Counted from the stretch's first letter, positions 34,946 through 47,520 are shown. The stretch: DNA of 64,000 bases from Magnolia sinica (GCF_029962835.1 NC_080573.1:34155001-34219000); one strand, 5' to 3'. Translations and numbers: made by a program. The notes: generated by a model from the letters alone, not told the origin.

Positions 34946-35554
34946 GGCCTCTATCAAAATCATCAGCTAACAGGCTTTCATGGTCATAATGCCTAGGTTA
35001 AGGATCTATAAATCTTAATATCTTAAGAAAAACACAAGAAGTCAATCGTGCTTATATAACTATGATCGATCATTTGAAAAATATAGCCAGTCAAATAAAC
35101 ATGTGGGCCAGTATCTCCACCACAATGGAGGTGCCGAAGAGTGGACTGGCCTGATTTCAGTGAAGAGAGATAAGCATGGTGGAACCAACATGATGGGTGC
35201 CTTAGGATCTCATGCCCAGTTCACGCTGCCACATGGTGGCATGTTCACGAATTGCCCTGTGCATGCTTGTGGCCTAAGAAAAAACCTCATTGTAGATATA
35301 CAGATTTGAAACCAGCAATTAGATTTCCCTCTAGATTTTAAATAGAATCAAGTGAGACTTTTGTGCCATTCATCATATTGTTTGGGGGAAACAGAAACTG
35401 GAAAATACCTAAGCGAGCGCACCTTATGGATGGAGATCCCTAAGCGTACGGACCAGATCCAAACTCCAGCCACCCCACACCTGTGAAATCCGATTGTCGA
35501 AAGCTTGATCGGATCAATGGCTCAAAGATTGTTGTTTCTGTTGAATGAAGAGGA

Positions 35555-35832
35555 AGAGAGGAAAATAGAGAGAGTGAGAGAGAGAGAGAAGGGAGTGAAT
35601 GAGAGAGGAAGAGATCGAGATGGAGGGAGATCGTCCATGAGGGAGCGGGAGACAAATGGGGAGAGAGATCGAGAGGGAAGGAGTGAGGGAGCAGGAGAGA
35701 GAGGGAGAGAGATCGGGAGGGAGACAGATCGAGAGGGAGGGAGCAGGAGAGAGACAGGGAGAGAGATCGAGAGGGAGGGAGGGAGTGAGGGAGCGAGAGA
35801 GAGGGAGGTAGGGAGTGAAGGAGTGAGGTAGC

Positions 35833-35868
<36 letters not shown>
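35555..35868. repeat. GA-rich low-complexity tract near the right CACTA end
   Basis: Purine-only sequence of GAGAGA, GGGAGG and GATCGAGAGGGAGG units, ending in about 16 uninterrupted GA pairs. Read on the minus strand it is a CT-rich tract about 120-430 bases inside the element's right end, upstream of all captured exon fragments. A CT-rich leader of an element transcript is possible but unproven. Confidence 0.8.
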
Positions 35869-35871
<3 letters not shown>

Positions 35872-36269
35872 GGTGCGGCTGCGGTGGAAATAGGGTTTTT
35901 CTTTTGTTTGGGAACGACTTAAAAATTTACAACCGTTCCGGAACCAAATACGTGGTCGTTCTTAAATGGTATTTTTGGTGTAATGTTTCTTTTGTTTAAA
36001 AGAAAAATAAAACTTCATGTCGCTAACTCCATGGATGTAGGCATATTTTTGAATTATATAAATCTTTGTGCCTCTTATCTCTTGTTTTTCCTTTTATCTT
36101 TTAGGTTTTAGTTGGATTCTTTTTTTCTATAGTTTTTTTGCCAACATCAATTGTGTATGCATATTTTTTCTGCAATAATTGTATCAGTGCCAAAGGTTAG
36201 AAGCCTTAATAGTTATATATCAATATTGGTGTTTGTGCTGCAAATGTCTTTTACATGGCTAGATCATTT

Positions 36270-37240
36270 CTACCATATTTGAAGAATCGAATTTCGACAG
36301 ATCCAAATACATATTGGGGAAATTAAATATGAAGTCAGTGTTGGTGAAGAAAGGATTTACAATTGTGATAGAAGGAAAAGAAGAGAAGTTCGTAAAGTTG
36401 AAAGATGAGGTTTTTAAGGAGAAAATGTATTTAGCGTTGACAAATTTTCTTCTTATACTAGATTCAATTTTGTTCATTGTGTCTAATTAAACCACTTTCA
36501 AAGGCTTGTAGAACATGTATCAAGGAAAATTAATATCAAACAAGATTTTTCTCCAATAACAATTGTATAACCTAAAGATAAAAGAAGGGTCTTCTTTCAA
36601 AGAGTTCTTAAATGAGTTTAATGCCCAGATTAGTAGATTGACAACGGTTGATGTAAAGCTTGACAATAAAAAAATATTGCACTTTGTTTGATGTCTTAAT
36701 TGTGAGATGATTTGATTATGAATCTCCACAACGATTTAGATCTCAATATAGAGTTCGCCATGTACATGTTGCTTACTAAAGATTCCTATAGAAAAGCAAT
36801 TTAGGTATCTTCCGATGATGCTATCATGGCCATAAGAAGATCTAATGAGAGAGGTACTAGTGGGAGCACTGAGATAAGATCCAAGTTTTAATTTTTTAAA
36901 AAAATAATAATAATAAAATGTTGGACTTGAAGAAAAAATTACTATTTGTCTAAAAATTATAAATTAAAAATCAAAAATAATAAATAAAAAAAATTCAAAC
37001 CTAATTTATATGATGAAGCATCAGATTTAAAGGGCTCCTAAAAAAACTTAGTTGAGAAAGGTGATTCCATTGAATATGGATAAGTATTATCATATGTGAT
37101 TTTACAAGAGAATCTAAACCATCATTTTGGATTTGGGCGCTTTATTCCATATGACACCACATAGGGATTATTTTTACACATTATTAGTTATGTGATCGTA
37201 GAACAATTTACTTGGGTGATGATAACAAATATAAAATTGT
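36270..37240 (+). pseudogene. Copia gag and protease remnant
   Basis: Frames with many stops encode, in order, NFDRSKYILGKLNMKSVLVK, EKMYLALTNFLLILDSILF, YNLKIKEGSSFKEFLNEFN then AQISRLTTVDVKLDNKK, a ruined zinc knuckle at about 36917 (KCWT, stop, RKNYYLSKNYK, where C-x2-C-x4-H-x4-C is expected) and a protease-like LDLGALFHMTPHRDYF. This is the gag-polypeptide to protease order of Ty1/copia elements. The knuckle losses fit C-to-T and G-to-A decay. No integrase or RT follows; the match ends at about 37240, shortly after the CACTA element's flank. Confidence 0.7.
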
Positions 37241-37299
37241 GTTTTATTTAAAAGAATTTTTAAATAAAAATGGTGTTTTAAAATTTTTTCATTTGTTTC

Positions 37300-37600
37300 T
37301 TTTGGTTTGCAAAAGTGTTTTGTCTTTAATGACTGTCATTGCCCCACATCGAAAATGAGTAAGGAGATTTTCATGTACATAAGAAGGGACTTTTGCATAA
37401 GGCTTGAGTCTCTTCTAGGGGGCAGCATGAATTTAGTCCTATGGAGGGGTTATGCCTTTAAGCATAACCTATGCTATAGACCACGCACATGTGCACGCCG
37501 AGCCATGCTGAGCATCACGTCGAATCTAGGTCTGTGTATGGGTCTATGTGCGGACTGAGAGAACTAAGAGTATACTCACATCTTTGATTTTTCTTTAAGA
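37300..37600 (+). repeat. Copia-type LTR piece
   Basis: CCCCACATCGAAAATGAGTAAGG, CATAAGAAGGGACTTTTGCA, TTGAGTCTCTTCTAGGG and GGGGTTATGCC form the same series of blocks as 20785-20900 in the solo LTR, with many changes. Both continue into CGCACATGTGCACGCCGAGC-type sequence. It probably belongs to the same element as the gag remnant just before it, or to a neighbour of that family. Confidence 0.4.
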
Positions 37601-39965
37601 GAATACTCACATTTTCATTTTGCACAATTTTTATAACTTCTTAATATTGCACATTTGGAGATAATGAAGGACATAAACCATAAGCATCTTCATGAATCAG
37701 AGACTTGAAAATTATATCCTTTGAGCAATGTTCCACGAAGAGATCCATCATAACCATTATTTCTCGCTGATCGAATACAAGTTTAGATGAAGAATAAGCC
37801 ATGATCAAAGAGGAGTAGAGTAAAAGAAGAAAGAAGAAGGAAAATGAAAAATTGTATGAAATGTGAATACAAAGTTGCAAATATACATATATAAGGAGTT
37901 TAGAGGCAGCATTAATTAGGGAGCACGCCTCTTCGCAGCAGAAGACTCTTTTTGAAAACACGTGTCTGTTCAAGTTGTATTCGCCATTTTATATCAGTAT
38001 GATTAATACTGGCGATAACGATCAAAGATATTAGGCAATAAGTGTGAATATTTAATGTAGTATATGAAAATACTCAAACGTTGTAGCCCTTTTCTTCGAA
38101 AGGACAACGACGAGGAGGCAATGTTTATATCTTATTTGATCGGATCCTGTTTTTGGTTATTTTGGGTCATGCTCGTGTGAATCGCACGTGCATGTGTTTA
38201 ACGGTCATAAGAATGTCATAAGATGTCGTGCGTATTTTAAGTAGTCATTTACGGTGCGATCGAGTTCAAGCAACTAAGCAATCAGTTAACGAGTGGTCAA
38301 GTTTATATGGATGCTGACAGATATCAAGAATTTAGACAACGCAAGATCGTGGGAAGAATCTGGAAGCAGAGAGAGGGAGGAAGCAATTATGATAACCGTC
38401 GACTGTGGGAAGCATCTAGAGGAATGAAGGAAGGTATAAATAGAGAGTTAAGCAAGTTTAGAAGTCGTCTCACACCAACCCAAACAAATCAATTATCTTT
38501 CAGTTATCCTATCAAATTTACATTCCTTAGTATAATCACTGCTTTTATCAAGTAAATTTGTTCCCTGATCATAATCATTTACTTACTGAATTTACTACTT
38601 GCTTTCTTTAACTTAATTCATAGTGTAAACACAATAGCTGATAATTATTGTTGTGATCAAAGCACCTTCTAGCGGCTGATAGTTATTGATTTTAAACTTC
38701 CCTTTCTATTTCACTCTTCATGCATTGAGAAAGTCCTTTCGTATGAAAGGCATAAAGAAACCCATTATCAGATGATGAACCCCACCCTTTGAGTATCGCC
38801 TGATCCATTTACACTTTGAGTGAGTGACTGAATAGGCGATCGATCTCCTCGGATCTCGGTCATACTCAGTGTCTGCCTACTTTGGTGCTCAGGGTCATTG
38901 TTGTTCGGTTTGAATTGGAACCATAATCCCAATTCTAGCATGCCCACGCACTTGTCACCTGTGTTAGAGAAAGGATCGTCAAAATAGCGGCGAACAACGG
39001 GCAATATTGTATGAAGACCCACATCTAAAGTCTATCCAGATCTAGTAGAACCCATAAATAAGACCTCCATACTCAAATCTCATAAAGGGGTTGAGATGAG
39101 AAGATAATAATTATACTTAGATCGTTCATAACACCTCATGCAACATACTCGTATCCTGGACGCTAAACCCCGAGGGGAGGGGGTGCACGTGGTCTACAAT
39201 AACTTGATATGGTTCAAGATTGTATATGACCTTTTATAAGATTGATAGAATGACTTGATTGAGCATTATTTTAAAGTCTCCACTAGCCAAAATAAAGGTT
39301 CTAAAATCCAAGGAAGGTTAAAATCCATGGAATTGCCTTGAGATTGGGAAAATCAAAGAATTCCTTACTCGAGTGACTCCTAATTTGACCTACACCATGG
39401 ATTCTAGGTAGAGGCCTTGGTTACAGAAAATGAAAAGGTTAGGCACCCTTTTACCGCCCTTGTGAAACATGATCTTTATTTTGCCAACCTGTACACTTTC
39501 AAAGGGGATTTAAGGAACTTCTAGTAAAATATTAAGATTTCGATGTCTAAACTATAAAAGATAAACTGAAAATAGAATAGGAACGATAGAAAAAAAGGAT
39601 TTTCCAATAGAAGTATGGAAAAGAAAGATCTTAGAGTCTTTGGTTACTCCTTTATATCACATATTTTGATAATGAAGATCCTCAAGAGATGCAATCATAG
39701 AGCATACTTTATGCGATGTCAAAGCAGAGCCTACTACCTCGGGTGTTCAAAGCAGCGGGGTTGAAATATACAATCTGGAAAAGGATAGATAGAGAATTTA
39801 GCGTTGCCTTTAAAGTTGAAATAGAATAGAAGAAATTGAAAGAATGGAAGGGATTGAGAGAATAGAAGGAAAGCTGAGCTTCTTAGCATTTGGATGGTAG
39901 AGGTCAGGGGTAGAGGCAGAGCCTCGACATTCTCTTTCATTGCCTCTCACTTTCTTTCTTTCTCT
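37601..39965. other. Unassigned non-coding stretch
   Basis: No recognisable gene. On the minus strand 39430-39460 reads AAAAGGGTGCCTAACCTTTT, like the GGGTGCCTAACACC block at 60327, so LTR debris of that family may be present. The 110- and 84-codon minus frames at 37641-37973 and 38768-39022 match nothing I know. Confidence 0.3.
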
Positions 39966-39973
39966 ATTACAAC

Positions 39974-40693
39974 TAGGGGTGTACATCAAGTCGAACCGAG
40001 TTGAGCTGGCCTCAACTCGACTCAACTCGGCCACTAGCTGACCTCAGCTCGAACTCGTCTTGGCTCAGTACTCGAGCCTAACTAGCCAGCTCCGCTCGGT
40101 TCGGTTAGCAACTCAAGCCAGTTCGAGCCAAGATCGAGCTGCGTTCGCCATTGCAGCATTTCCACAGACACCTAGACTACACCTTCAAAATCTCACTATA
40201 TTTGAGACATCAGCAATAGATTTACAGGTATTATAACAAAATCCATCAAAGCAACATAAAAATCAAGAAAAAAAAAGTGTTGGTTTCATATACATACCTT
40301 CTTTGCCACTAGCCACACTTCTTTGAGTCATTTCATCAAACACTTGGTGAGCAACATCAATATCAAAGTAACCGAGTCACCGAACTGGTTCGATCCGAGT
40401 TCGATTCGGGTTGGGTTCGATCCGAGTCAAGTCGAGCAGGGGCCGGCTTGAACTTGGCTCAAACTCATTTTCGAGCTCAAAAAATCAGCTCGACTCAACT
40501 CAAACTCAGCTTCGAACTGAGTCGAATCGAGTTGGGGTTCAATTCGAGTCGAATCGAGCTTGGGCAAGCTCGAACTTAGTTCAAATTTTTTTCAAGCTCA
40601 AAAAATCAGCTCTGCTCGGCTTGAACTCATTTTCGAATTGAATTGAATCAAGCTTTTTCAAGTTGAGTCGAGCGAGCTAACCGAGCTAACTCG
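39974..40693. mobile_element. Non-autonomous hAT element, right end lost
   Basis: It begins TAGGGGTGTACATCAAGTCG and shares its whole interior with 42424-43038, including TCATTTCATCAAACACTTGG and the TCGAACTCAG/GAGTCGAATCGAG-rich right half. The inner part has an extra near-duplicate of the AGCTCGAACT...CAAGCTCAAAA block. It stops at GAGCTAACTCG without the terminal TGTACACCCCTA, so the right terminus is deleted. The eight bases before it are ATTACAAC. Confidence 0.7.
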
Positions 40694-41307
40694 TTTGAAA
40701 GTAAGGCTCATGCAAACTAAGCCTGAACCAAAGTCTAAACCCACAGCTGGTAGAGTGTCGACTTGTTTTGACTAAAACTAGTTAAGCCACCACATGTTTT
40801 GAGAAAATTCGGTTGAGGCTCTACCAGTTTTAAGCAAAATTGGTTGATACTCTACCAATTACTGGAACAGGTGTCTACACAAAGCTAGTCAATACCGATC
40901 TTATTGAAGTCTACAATGGGTGACAAGACCCACCAACGTCAATAGTCATAATTACGAAGTAGCCAAAGGCGAACGACCAAGATGAGAATTGCTCATTGAT
41001 CTCCAAAAAGTCTAAGAAGTGAATAAGATCTTTTTGTTTTTTTAAGTAAAATACATAGACTACGTGAAAAAATAAGAGTAAGAGAAGAAAAATAAAAAGA
41101 AATAAAGCCTTAACCCCTTGTGAAAAACCCAATAGCCATCCTAAATAAAAATTTCTTAAATGTTTATAGTCCTCGGGCCTAACTACTTCATGATCATGCA
41201 CCACGATAAACGTGGTACCAATTGACTAGCAAATTAGGAATCTTGTCATAAAATGCAGCCCTTGAAAAACAAAAAGAAAGGAAAATGCGTTTAAGACACA
41301 TGGATGG

Positions 41308-41510
41308 GGTGAAAATCCACAAGGGTGCCTTGAGTTAAAAACCACAAATGCGTAACAGACTTGGTGAAAACTCGAAAGATCATCATGGGTGAAAAGGCAT
41401 AGTTGCTAAGGGGCTAGTAAAATTAAATATCCGAGACATGGTGAAAGCCCGAAAGGGGCCCATAAGAAAAAATGACAGGTAGATCAGACATGGTGAAAAC
41501 CTAGATAGGT
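41308..41510 (+). repeat. Spaced GGTGAAAA motif repeats
   Basis: GGTGAAAAYC followed by a CGAAAG-like tail occurs at 41308, 41363, 41388, 41440 and 41492, mostly 52-55 bases apart. Similar motif series occur in untranslated parts of some plant gypsy elements, which is my best guess for the origin of 41000-41700. No coding sequence supports this. Confidence 0.4.
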
Positions 41511-42423
41511 AAAAATTGTCAAAGAAAAAGCAAAAAAAAAAAAAAAAACTAATCTAACCAGCATACGGACTCAAGTAAGGCAAATATAAATATACAATGG
41601 TGATGTTTCAAGTCCATTTTTTTGTCCTACCCAATCTTAGGGGTTGAATTCTAGTACACATTCCCTTGGATATCAAAAATATAGGGAATTAGCTTGAAAA
41701 TTGAAAGGGACGTCTAGTTAAATCAAGTGTTTGATTCTTACGTAACTTGGCACTTAAAATCAAAACTACGATTACACAAACAGACTGCTAAAGCTTTCAT
41801 TCCTTTTTCTATAATAGTACAAGGTCATACATCTCATTCAAGGAAGAAAAAAAAAAAAAAAAAAACGTGTACACATGACTTGTATATAAACAAGGAAAAA
41901 AATTTCTTCTCAGGAGCACATCACCAAAACTATGGCCGCTTTTTGAGAGCGCATATCATCTCAACATCCCTAATGAATTGAACAGATGAGTCTCTCTCCC
42001 TTTGCTCCAACTCCTTAATCGTGATACTAAGATGATCGCTCTCTTCCTACAAGAAATGGAGCTCACCATGCACCAAGTTTCTCGCTCCAACATCATGATC
42101 CTCTTTGCCTAACCTTCATTGAAGAAAGATAGACGTGACGTTGCATCTAGAAAGTGGTCATGCTTTGACCCTAGGCAGTCAGGGTCGATGCAACCCCAGC
42201 CTCCTAGAACTAAAGAAGTCTCTATTAATGCCATGGGAGAAGATAGTGAGAGGTCAATTGTATCACTATCCTTCCCATCATTGAAAAGCTACCATTGCGA
42301 AAAATCCTTGACAACCACCTATGCCACCACCCACTAATGATGTGCCTTCATCATTGTGGGAATGTCTCGAAGCTCGAGGCAAACCGTAATACTATTAATG
42401 AAGTCTACCCATAATGTTAGAAT

Positions 42424-43038
42424 TAGAGGTGTACGCGAGTCAAACCGAGTCGAGGTTGGCATAGCTCTACTTGGCTCGACCACTAGCTGACCCCAGCCTG
42501 AACTCAGCCCGGCTCGGTCCTCGAGCTTGAATGGCCAGCTCGGGTCGGTTCAGTCAGCAGCTCGGGCTAGTTCGAGCTGAGTTTGAGCCAAGATCAAGCC
42601 TGTGCAGCATTTTCACAAACACATGGAGTGCATTTCAATTTCTTACTATAGGTAAAATAGCAGCAGTTGTTTATAGGTATTTCATCAAACACCTTGTATA
42701 CAACATCAAAATCAAGAAAAAAGGGTATTTGTTACATATACATACCTTCCTTGCCACCAGCCGACACTTCGTTGAGTCATTTCATCAAACACTTGGTGAG
42801 CAACATCAATATCAAAGTAACCGAGTCACCAAACTAGTTCAATCCGAGTTCGATTCGAGTTGGGGTTCAATTCGAGTCGAATCGAGCTTGGGCAAGCTCG
42901 AACTCAGTTCGAAATTTTTTCAAGCTCAAAAGATCAGCTCGGCTCGACTCGAACTCAGTTTCGAACCGAGTTGAATCAAGCTTTTTCAAGTCGAGTCGAG
43001 TGAGCTAACCGAGCTAACTCGGTTCGTGTACAGCCCTA
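42424..43038. mobile_element. Non-autonomous hAT element with 8-bp target duplication
   Basis: Left terminus TAGAGGTGTACGCGAGTC pairs with right terminus GTTCGTGTACAGCCCTA. The flanks GTTAGAAT (42416-42423) and GCTAGAAT (43039-43046) are an 8-bp duplication with one change, the length made by hAT transposases. The 615-bp interior is dominated by short repeats of GAGTCGA, GAGCTCG and their complements and has no transposase. The 147-codon frame across 42531-42974 comes from this composition and is not a gene. Confidence 0.85.
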
Positions 43039-43089
43039 GCTAGAATCCTCCCTTACAACCGGGGTGTAAGATGAGGGAATAATGGAACA

Positions 43090-44081
43090 ACTTGTTAGAG
43101 CATTTATTTTATACATGTTTGTCAATCACATGCATCTGTGTATCAGTATGTTGGTTGAGCCCTTGAAAGATGAAGACCAAAGATACATGAAGACTTGTAG
43201 TATCAAGGATGTGAAGAACATGTATATTGAGGTACCTTAGTGACCCTAACCTTGACCCAAAACAACTTTTACCTATAGATTATCATAAACTTAATAGGTA
43301 AACATTCATTTGATCATCACATAGCCTTAGAAGCTCATTCAGAATATTCTTAGATTGGCTATAGAGGTCTCGAGTTGCGAGAAAATAAGCTGCACAAACC
43401 AGCCAACTCTTAAGTGAGCTCGATAGATCGATCAAGTAATCGTAAAAAATGTCCAACGAGTTCACTGGACTACTTCAGTGGAGCTTGATTGACGACCCTT
43501 GGTCGATTAATCAAAGCTAGTCATTAGAGATCTATTGGAGCCTTCTCTTTATAAATATTGCATTAAGATCTTTGTGTAAGGGATGGATTTTAGCATTTTA
43601 GAGACTGTAATACATTCCAAGCTATACCAAACCTCTTAAACTCTATCCCAATGAGATTTATACTTTCTTCTTGGTGAGTCTCCACTCTAATGAGCATTCT
43701 AAGCTCCTCTACAAGCAAAACATGATCTCAAGACATCTCTAGAGTTTATATATTAATTCTATTAGCAAATTCTAATGTTTATCAACCTCTAGACTGTCCA
43801 CCAAGGTGAATCCCTTAGGATTTTAACTTTCCATTAGTTATAGGAGATTTTACTTGGTCACCTCATTGGAGCATCATATGTAAGGCAGTTAATCGTAGGA
43901 GCTGAAGTATCGGCGTCAATGATCAAGGAAGTAATTGATAAGAATATTCAAGCACGGGAGAGCTTTTAAGAAGCAACTCAAGTAAGGTGTAACAAAGAAG
44001 ATCAATTAAACAAGTAAGGTTATCAATTTAAAGTCCATACACTCTTTTCTTGTGTATGATTGAGTATTAGAATTTATAATC
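43090..44081 (+). repeat. Copia-type LTR relic, left part
   Basis: The stretch includes TTTATACATGTTTGTCAATCA, TTGAAAGATGAAGACCAAAG, a TTGATTGACGACCCTTGGTCG block, and a short leader with TTTATAAATATTGCATT, all in the style of plant copia LTRs. The plus-strand Tekay element is inserted at 44081, and the relic resumes at 58278 with typical LTR tail sequence. No LTR terminus is defined, so ends are approximate. Confidence 0.45.
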
Positions 44082-45033
44082 TGTAACGTCCTGTCCAACC
44101 AGAACAGTGTCCTGAGTCGTCCACATAGGATTTGCCGCAGGACTATTCGGTTAAATGACTCGTAGTGGGGTACCATAAGTAAATCAATCTAGGATTAGCC
44201 TAGTAAAGTAGACCAGTCTGGTCATGATAGGACCAAGTACGGGCCTTCAAGCCAGATGGCCCGTTTGCACTTAGCAACAGCCCGTGCGGGCCATGCGTCG
44301 GCCAAGGATGGTTAGAAAAAATTTAAAAGTTTAGGGACCAAAGATCTCACTAGGCTTGTAGTCCATCGCGAACTACGAACTCAATAGACACCCAGAAATT
44401 AATTATCCACGTCGTCCCAACGACACTTGCCAACCAACTCACCCAAGGCCAGAATTGAAATCTGGCGCTTAAAAATAAAACTGAGATACCAGGCTTTCCA
44501 GCTGGCAGATCTCTTCTACATTTACGGTGGAGGTTTAACATATTTTTCTACGCCCATCCACAAAATCTGAGACCTGATCGTGGAACGATGACCGTTGATC
44601 ATAAATCAGACCCGTACGATCAAACCTCACATCCGATCGTTTTTAAATTTTCATGGCTATTCATCGAGCCATGAAACAGCTATCCTACAAGTTTCATGGC
44701 CAGAGGGACACCAGAACCACCCCAACAACCAGAATAGGCCTCGTAGGGCCATTTAAAGATCGGAGCCGTGTGATAAAACTCCGTATCCGAATGCCTTCAA
44801 ATTTTGTATGGCCCCTCATCGGGCCATAAGGAACCTACACACCAAATTTGGTGGCCAAGGGGGGGTGATAGGGCCGCCCCAAAGCTAATAGGGAGTCCTA
44901 TAGGGCCATTATGGGAATTTGTGGAAACTCAAGGCCAAAGGGCCCAAGTCTAGGAAATAAAGCCTTAAGGCCCTTTTTCTCATAACTCCCCCATTACTCC
45001 AACAACCTAAGGGAAGGAGAGAGCAAAGAGAGT

Positions 45034-45074
<41 letters not shown>

Positions 45075-47202
45075 AAGAGTGAAGGTGGACCATAACTCTA
45101 GTGGGGCCCAAAGGAGTTTCATCTTATAAACCTCTCCCTCTCCTTCAAGGAAATTCCTCATCTACAACCAGAAAAACCCCTCTCCACCGATTAGGTAGGT
45201 AAATCTCTCATCTTCTTGGAAACTCCTCATGTTGAGGGAGGATTTGCATGAGATTCTAACATACAAGTTCATTGTCTTAAGATTCTGCCCGATTGACACC
45301 GAGTTCGGCGCTTCTAGGTCATTTTTCAAGACCCTAATGATCCATAGGTGCAGACTATTGTTCTTAGGTGGCCTAGCATCAATTTTAGTATGAGTCTAAT
45401 GATTTTGATTACTTGGATGATGTATTTGGAAGATCTAAAGAGAACCTAGGAAAGACCTTACCTTGATCCTTTCAATCAACATGGAATAGTTATGAAATAT
45501 TTATTATTGCTCACATGATTGGGTATAAATTGTTGATTGCATGTCCATGTCTTGTTTGATTTGTGAATCCTCTCAATCAACATAAAATAGTTATGGAATG
45601 TTTGTGTCTCTCACATGATTGGGTATAAATTTGATGTTTACATGTTCATGTCTTATTGATTCGTGTATGATGTTACCTCATAGCATGTATGATTCATTAA
45701 CCCTTGTGCATTTTCCCTATGATATATATGAAATGCTTAGTTTCCTCACTAACCCACACAACACACATGCACCTTTATTTCACAACATTGTTAGCTTTGC
45801 TTGTTAGAAAAATCTGAGTTTTAGGTTGAGAAGTATGGATGCATAATATTGCTTATGCTCGTTGATAACCCTGATTGTTGGCGTGTTAAGGACTACCACC
45901 AGAACCCTTAGGTTGGTCAGGAATATGAGAAGGGTGAAGATAATCCCATTGGTAGGACTATCCTGAGGCTAAAACCGTGGATTTGGGTGGGTGCGTGTGG
46001 GCGACAGTAGTTAGACTACATGGGTCACTCGTACCCGATGTTGTCTGTCACCTGCTCACCTGAACTTGTGCGGTCTAGTCTACTTACTAACCAACCTTAC
46101 TTGTTAACCCTATCTGCTCACGTATGTATGAAACCTAGAACACCCTTCAATCGTTGTAACTCATTGATGACCAAACTGAAACTGATCCACCGACTCGTCA
46201 ACCAGGCATGGTGGAATGGGACACTGTCCGAGCTGTCGCCTACGCTAGGGTGATGAGCCTCCCCGTAGTGACCGCGAGCGATCATTTTTCTCAACACTCC
46301 CCATGTACTTGAAGTCGGAGATAGGGAACCCAACGGGATCAAGGATCGCGGGGTCCTGGCATCGCACGTTGAGGGGCCTTGGCCTCACGACTAGTTGAGG
46401 GTATTAATACGTGGGGTGTACCAATTTTTTCAACCTACTAGATGAATGGAATTAACCAAATACTCGGTTAACATTATCCATGCATTGCAATAGCTAGGTT
46501 TTAGCGACTCGGCAATTAAGGTCGCAATGAGGGAGTGTTGGTCATGTGCGATCGTTAGACGGAGTCGCTCGAGGGAGTGTTATGGCGAGGTCATACATTA
46601 TATCATTTATCATGTACCTGCATTAACAAGATTATTTAGGTGTTTATGAATGCTTGCCTTTCATTAAATTCATAATATAATTGATGTTTGTCACAACTTA
46701 AGACTAATAGCACCCACTGAGTCGATCACTTGCTCCCACTCTGGGACGGTGTTTTAAAACACCAACCAGACTCTCCCTTAGATGCAAGTGATGCTGAGTA
46801 CGAGGAGCCTGGCGGTGTGAGTCTCAAGGAGGAGGATAAGTTGTCCTACTTTCAGCTGATGGACGGTTCTCCATCAGCTTAGTGGACGGGCTTTGGATTG
46901 TTGAGTGGTGGACTCAGCGCACTACTCTTTTGGACTTATCATTCTTTTGTGATTTTGTTGGGCAAGGCCTTGAGCGACCCATTTACATTTTTTTGGACTT
47001 GAATATATATATATATATACACATATATATAATTGACCTCTTTCATTTCAATAGACTAGTTGTGATTATGTTTCATGTTCCAAGAAATTTCATGCTGCGC
47101 ATTTAAACCTGATTAAATGCAAATTAGTAAAAATCAATATAAGTGATACCCGAGAACTTGGGAGTCAAGTGTATGCACGACCCTAATTTTCATGGCATTA
47201 CA
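44082..47202 (+). repeat. 5' LTR of the plus-strand Tekay element
   Basis: Runs from TGTAACGTCCTGTCCAACC to GGCATTACA. It aligns along its length with 55178-58272. A GA microsatellite (45038-45069) and a TA microsatellite (47002-47030) differ in length and type from the other LTR. One copy of the CTCGTCACC unit, inverted relative to the minus-strand LTRs, lies at about 46180-46280. Confidence 0.92.
45038..45069. repeat. GA microsatellite in the 5' LTR
   Basis: About 15 GA pairs; at the matching place in the other LTR (56130-56152) only a short interrupted GA stretch is present, so it expanded after insertion or shrank in the other copy. Confidence 0.9.
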
Positions 47203-47205
47203 AGT

Positions 47206-47217
47206 TGGTATCAGAGC
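47206..47217 (+). other. Primer-binding site, tRNA-Met type
   Basis: TGGTATCAGAGC begins three bases after the LTR end. This is the standard plant initiator-tRNA-Met primer site of many gypsy and copia elements. It is unaltered. Confidence 0.9.
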
Positions 47218-47520
47218 AATGGTTTGGAATTAATTGGGCCATGGGTCATGAACTCACTAATGCATCCGCTGACTTAGGAAGGGACGCAATAGCGATACTG
47301 AAACGATAGGAACCACCCCAGACATCTGAATCGACGAATCTTAGATGGAAGGTAATACTTCCAACGAGTTAGGGTCGGGAAGCAAGAGAATGTAGCATCA
47401 CTAGGAGGGGACCCGAGAGTCTTACAGTGCCTCGGCCCATTCCGGACAAGAAATTTAGAACTTGATGGCAAGACTCGATTCGATTAACCAGAAAATTTAG
47501 CCAGTCTAGTCCACCAAATT

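Larger units (their letters stand above)
27450..35985. mobile_element. Non-autonomous CACTA (EnSpm/CMC) transposon carrying host gene fragments
   Basis: The left end is CACTACACCAAAAACGTCAT and the right end, reverse-complemented, is CATTACACCAAAAATACCAT. Both are flanked by TTT (27447-27449 and 35986-35988), the 3-bp duplication expected of CACTA elements. Subterminal motifs like AACCGTTCCTAA recur near both ends. The 8.5-kb interior has no transposase reading frame. It instead holds minus-strand exon fragments of at least two recognisable host genes, eIF2A and nuclear poly(A) polymerase, with intron-like spacers, and a probable third from a TBC-domain protein. That is the structure of a Pack-CACTA. 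Movement would need a transposase from elsewhere. Confidence 0.85.

Noticed and set aside
35505..35831. 108-codon Arg/Glu/Gly-rich frame
   Set aside because: Translation of a GA-rich low-complexity tract.
38768..39022. 84-codon minus-strand frame as a possible retroelement protein
   Set aside because: Looks mildly protein-like but no motif of gag, pol or a host family could be identified.
42531..42974. 147-codon frame over the hAT element
   Set aside because: Caused by the GAGTCGA/TCGAACTCAG word composition; interior of a non-autonomous element.
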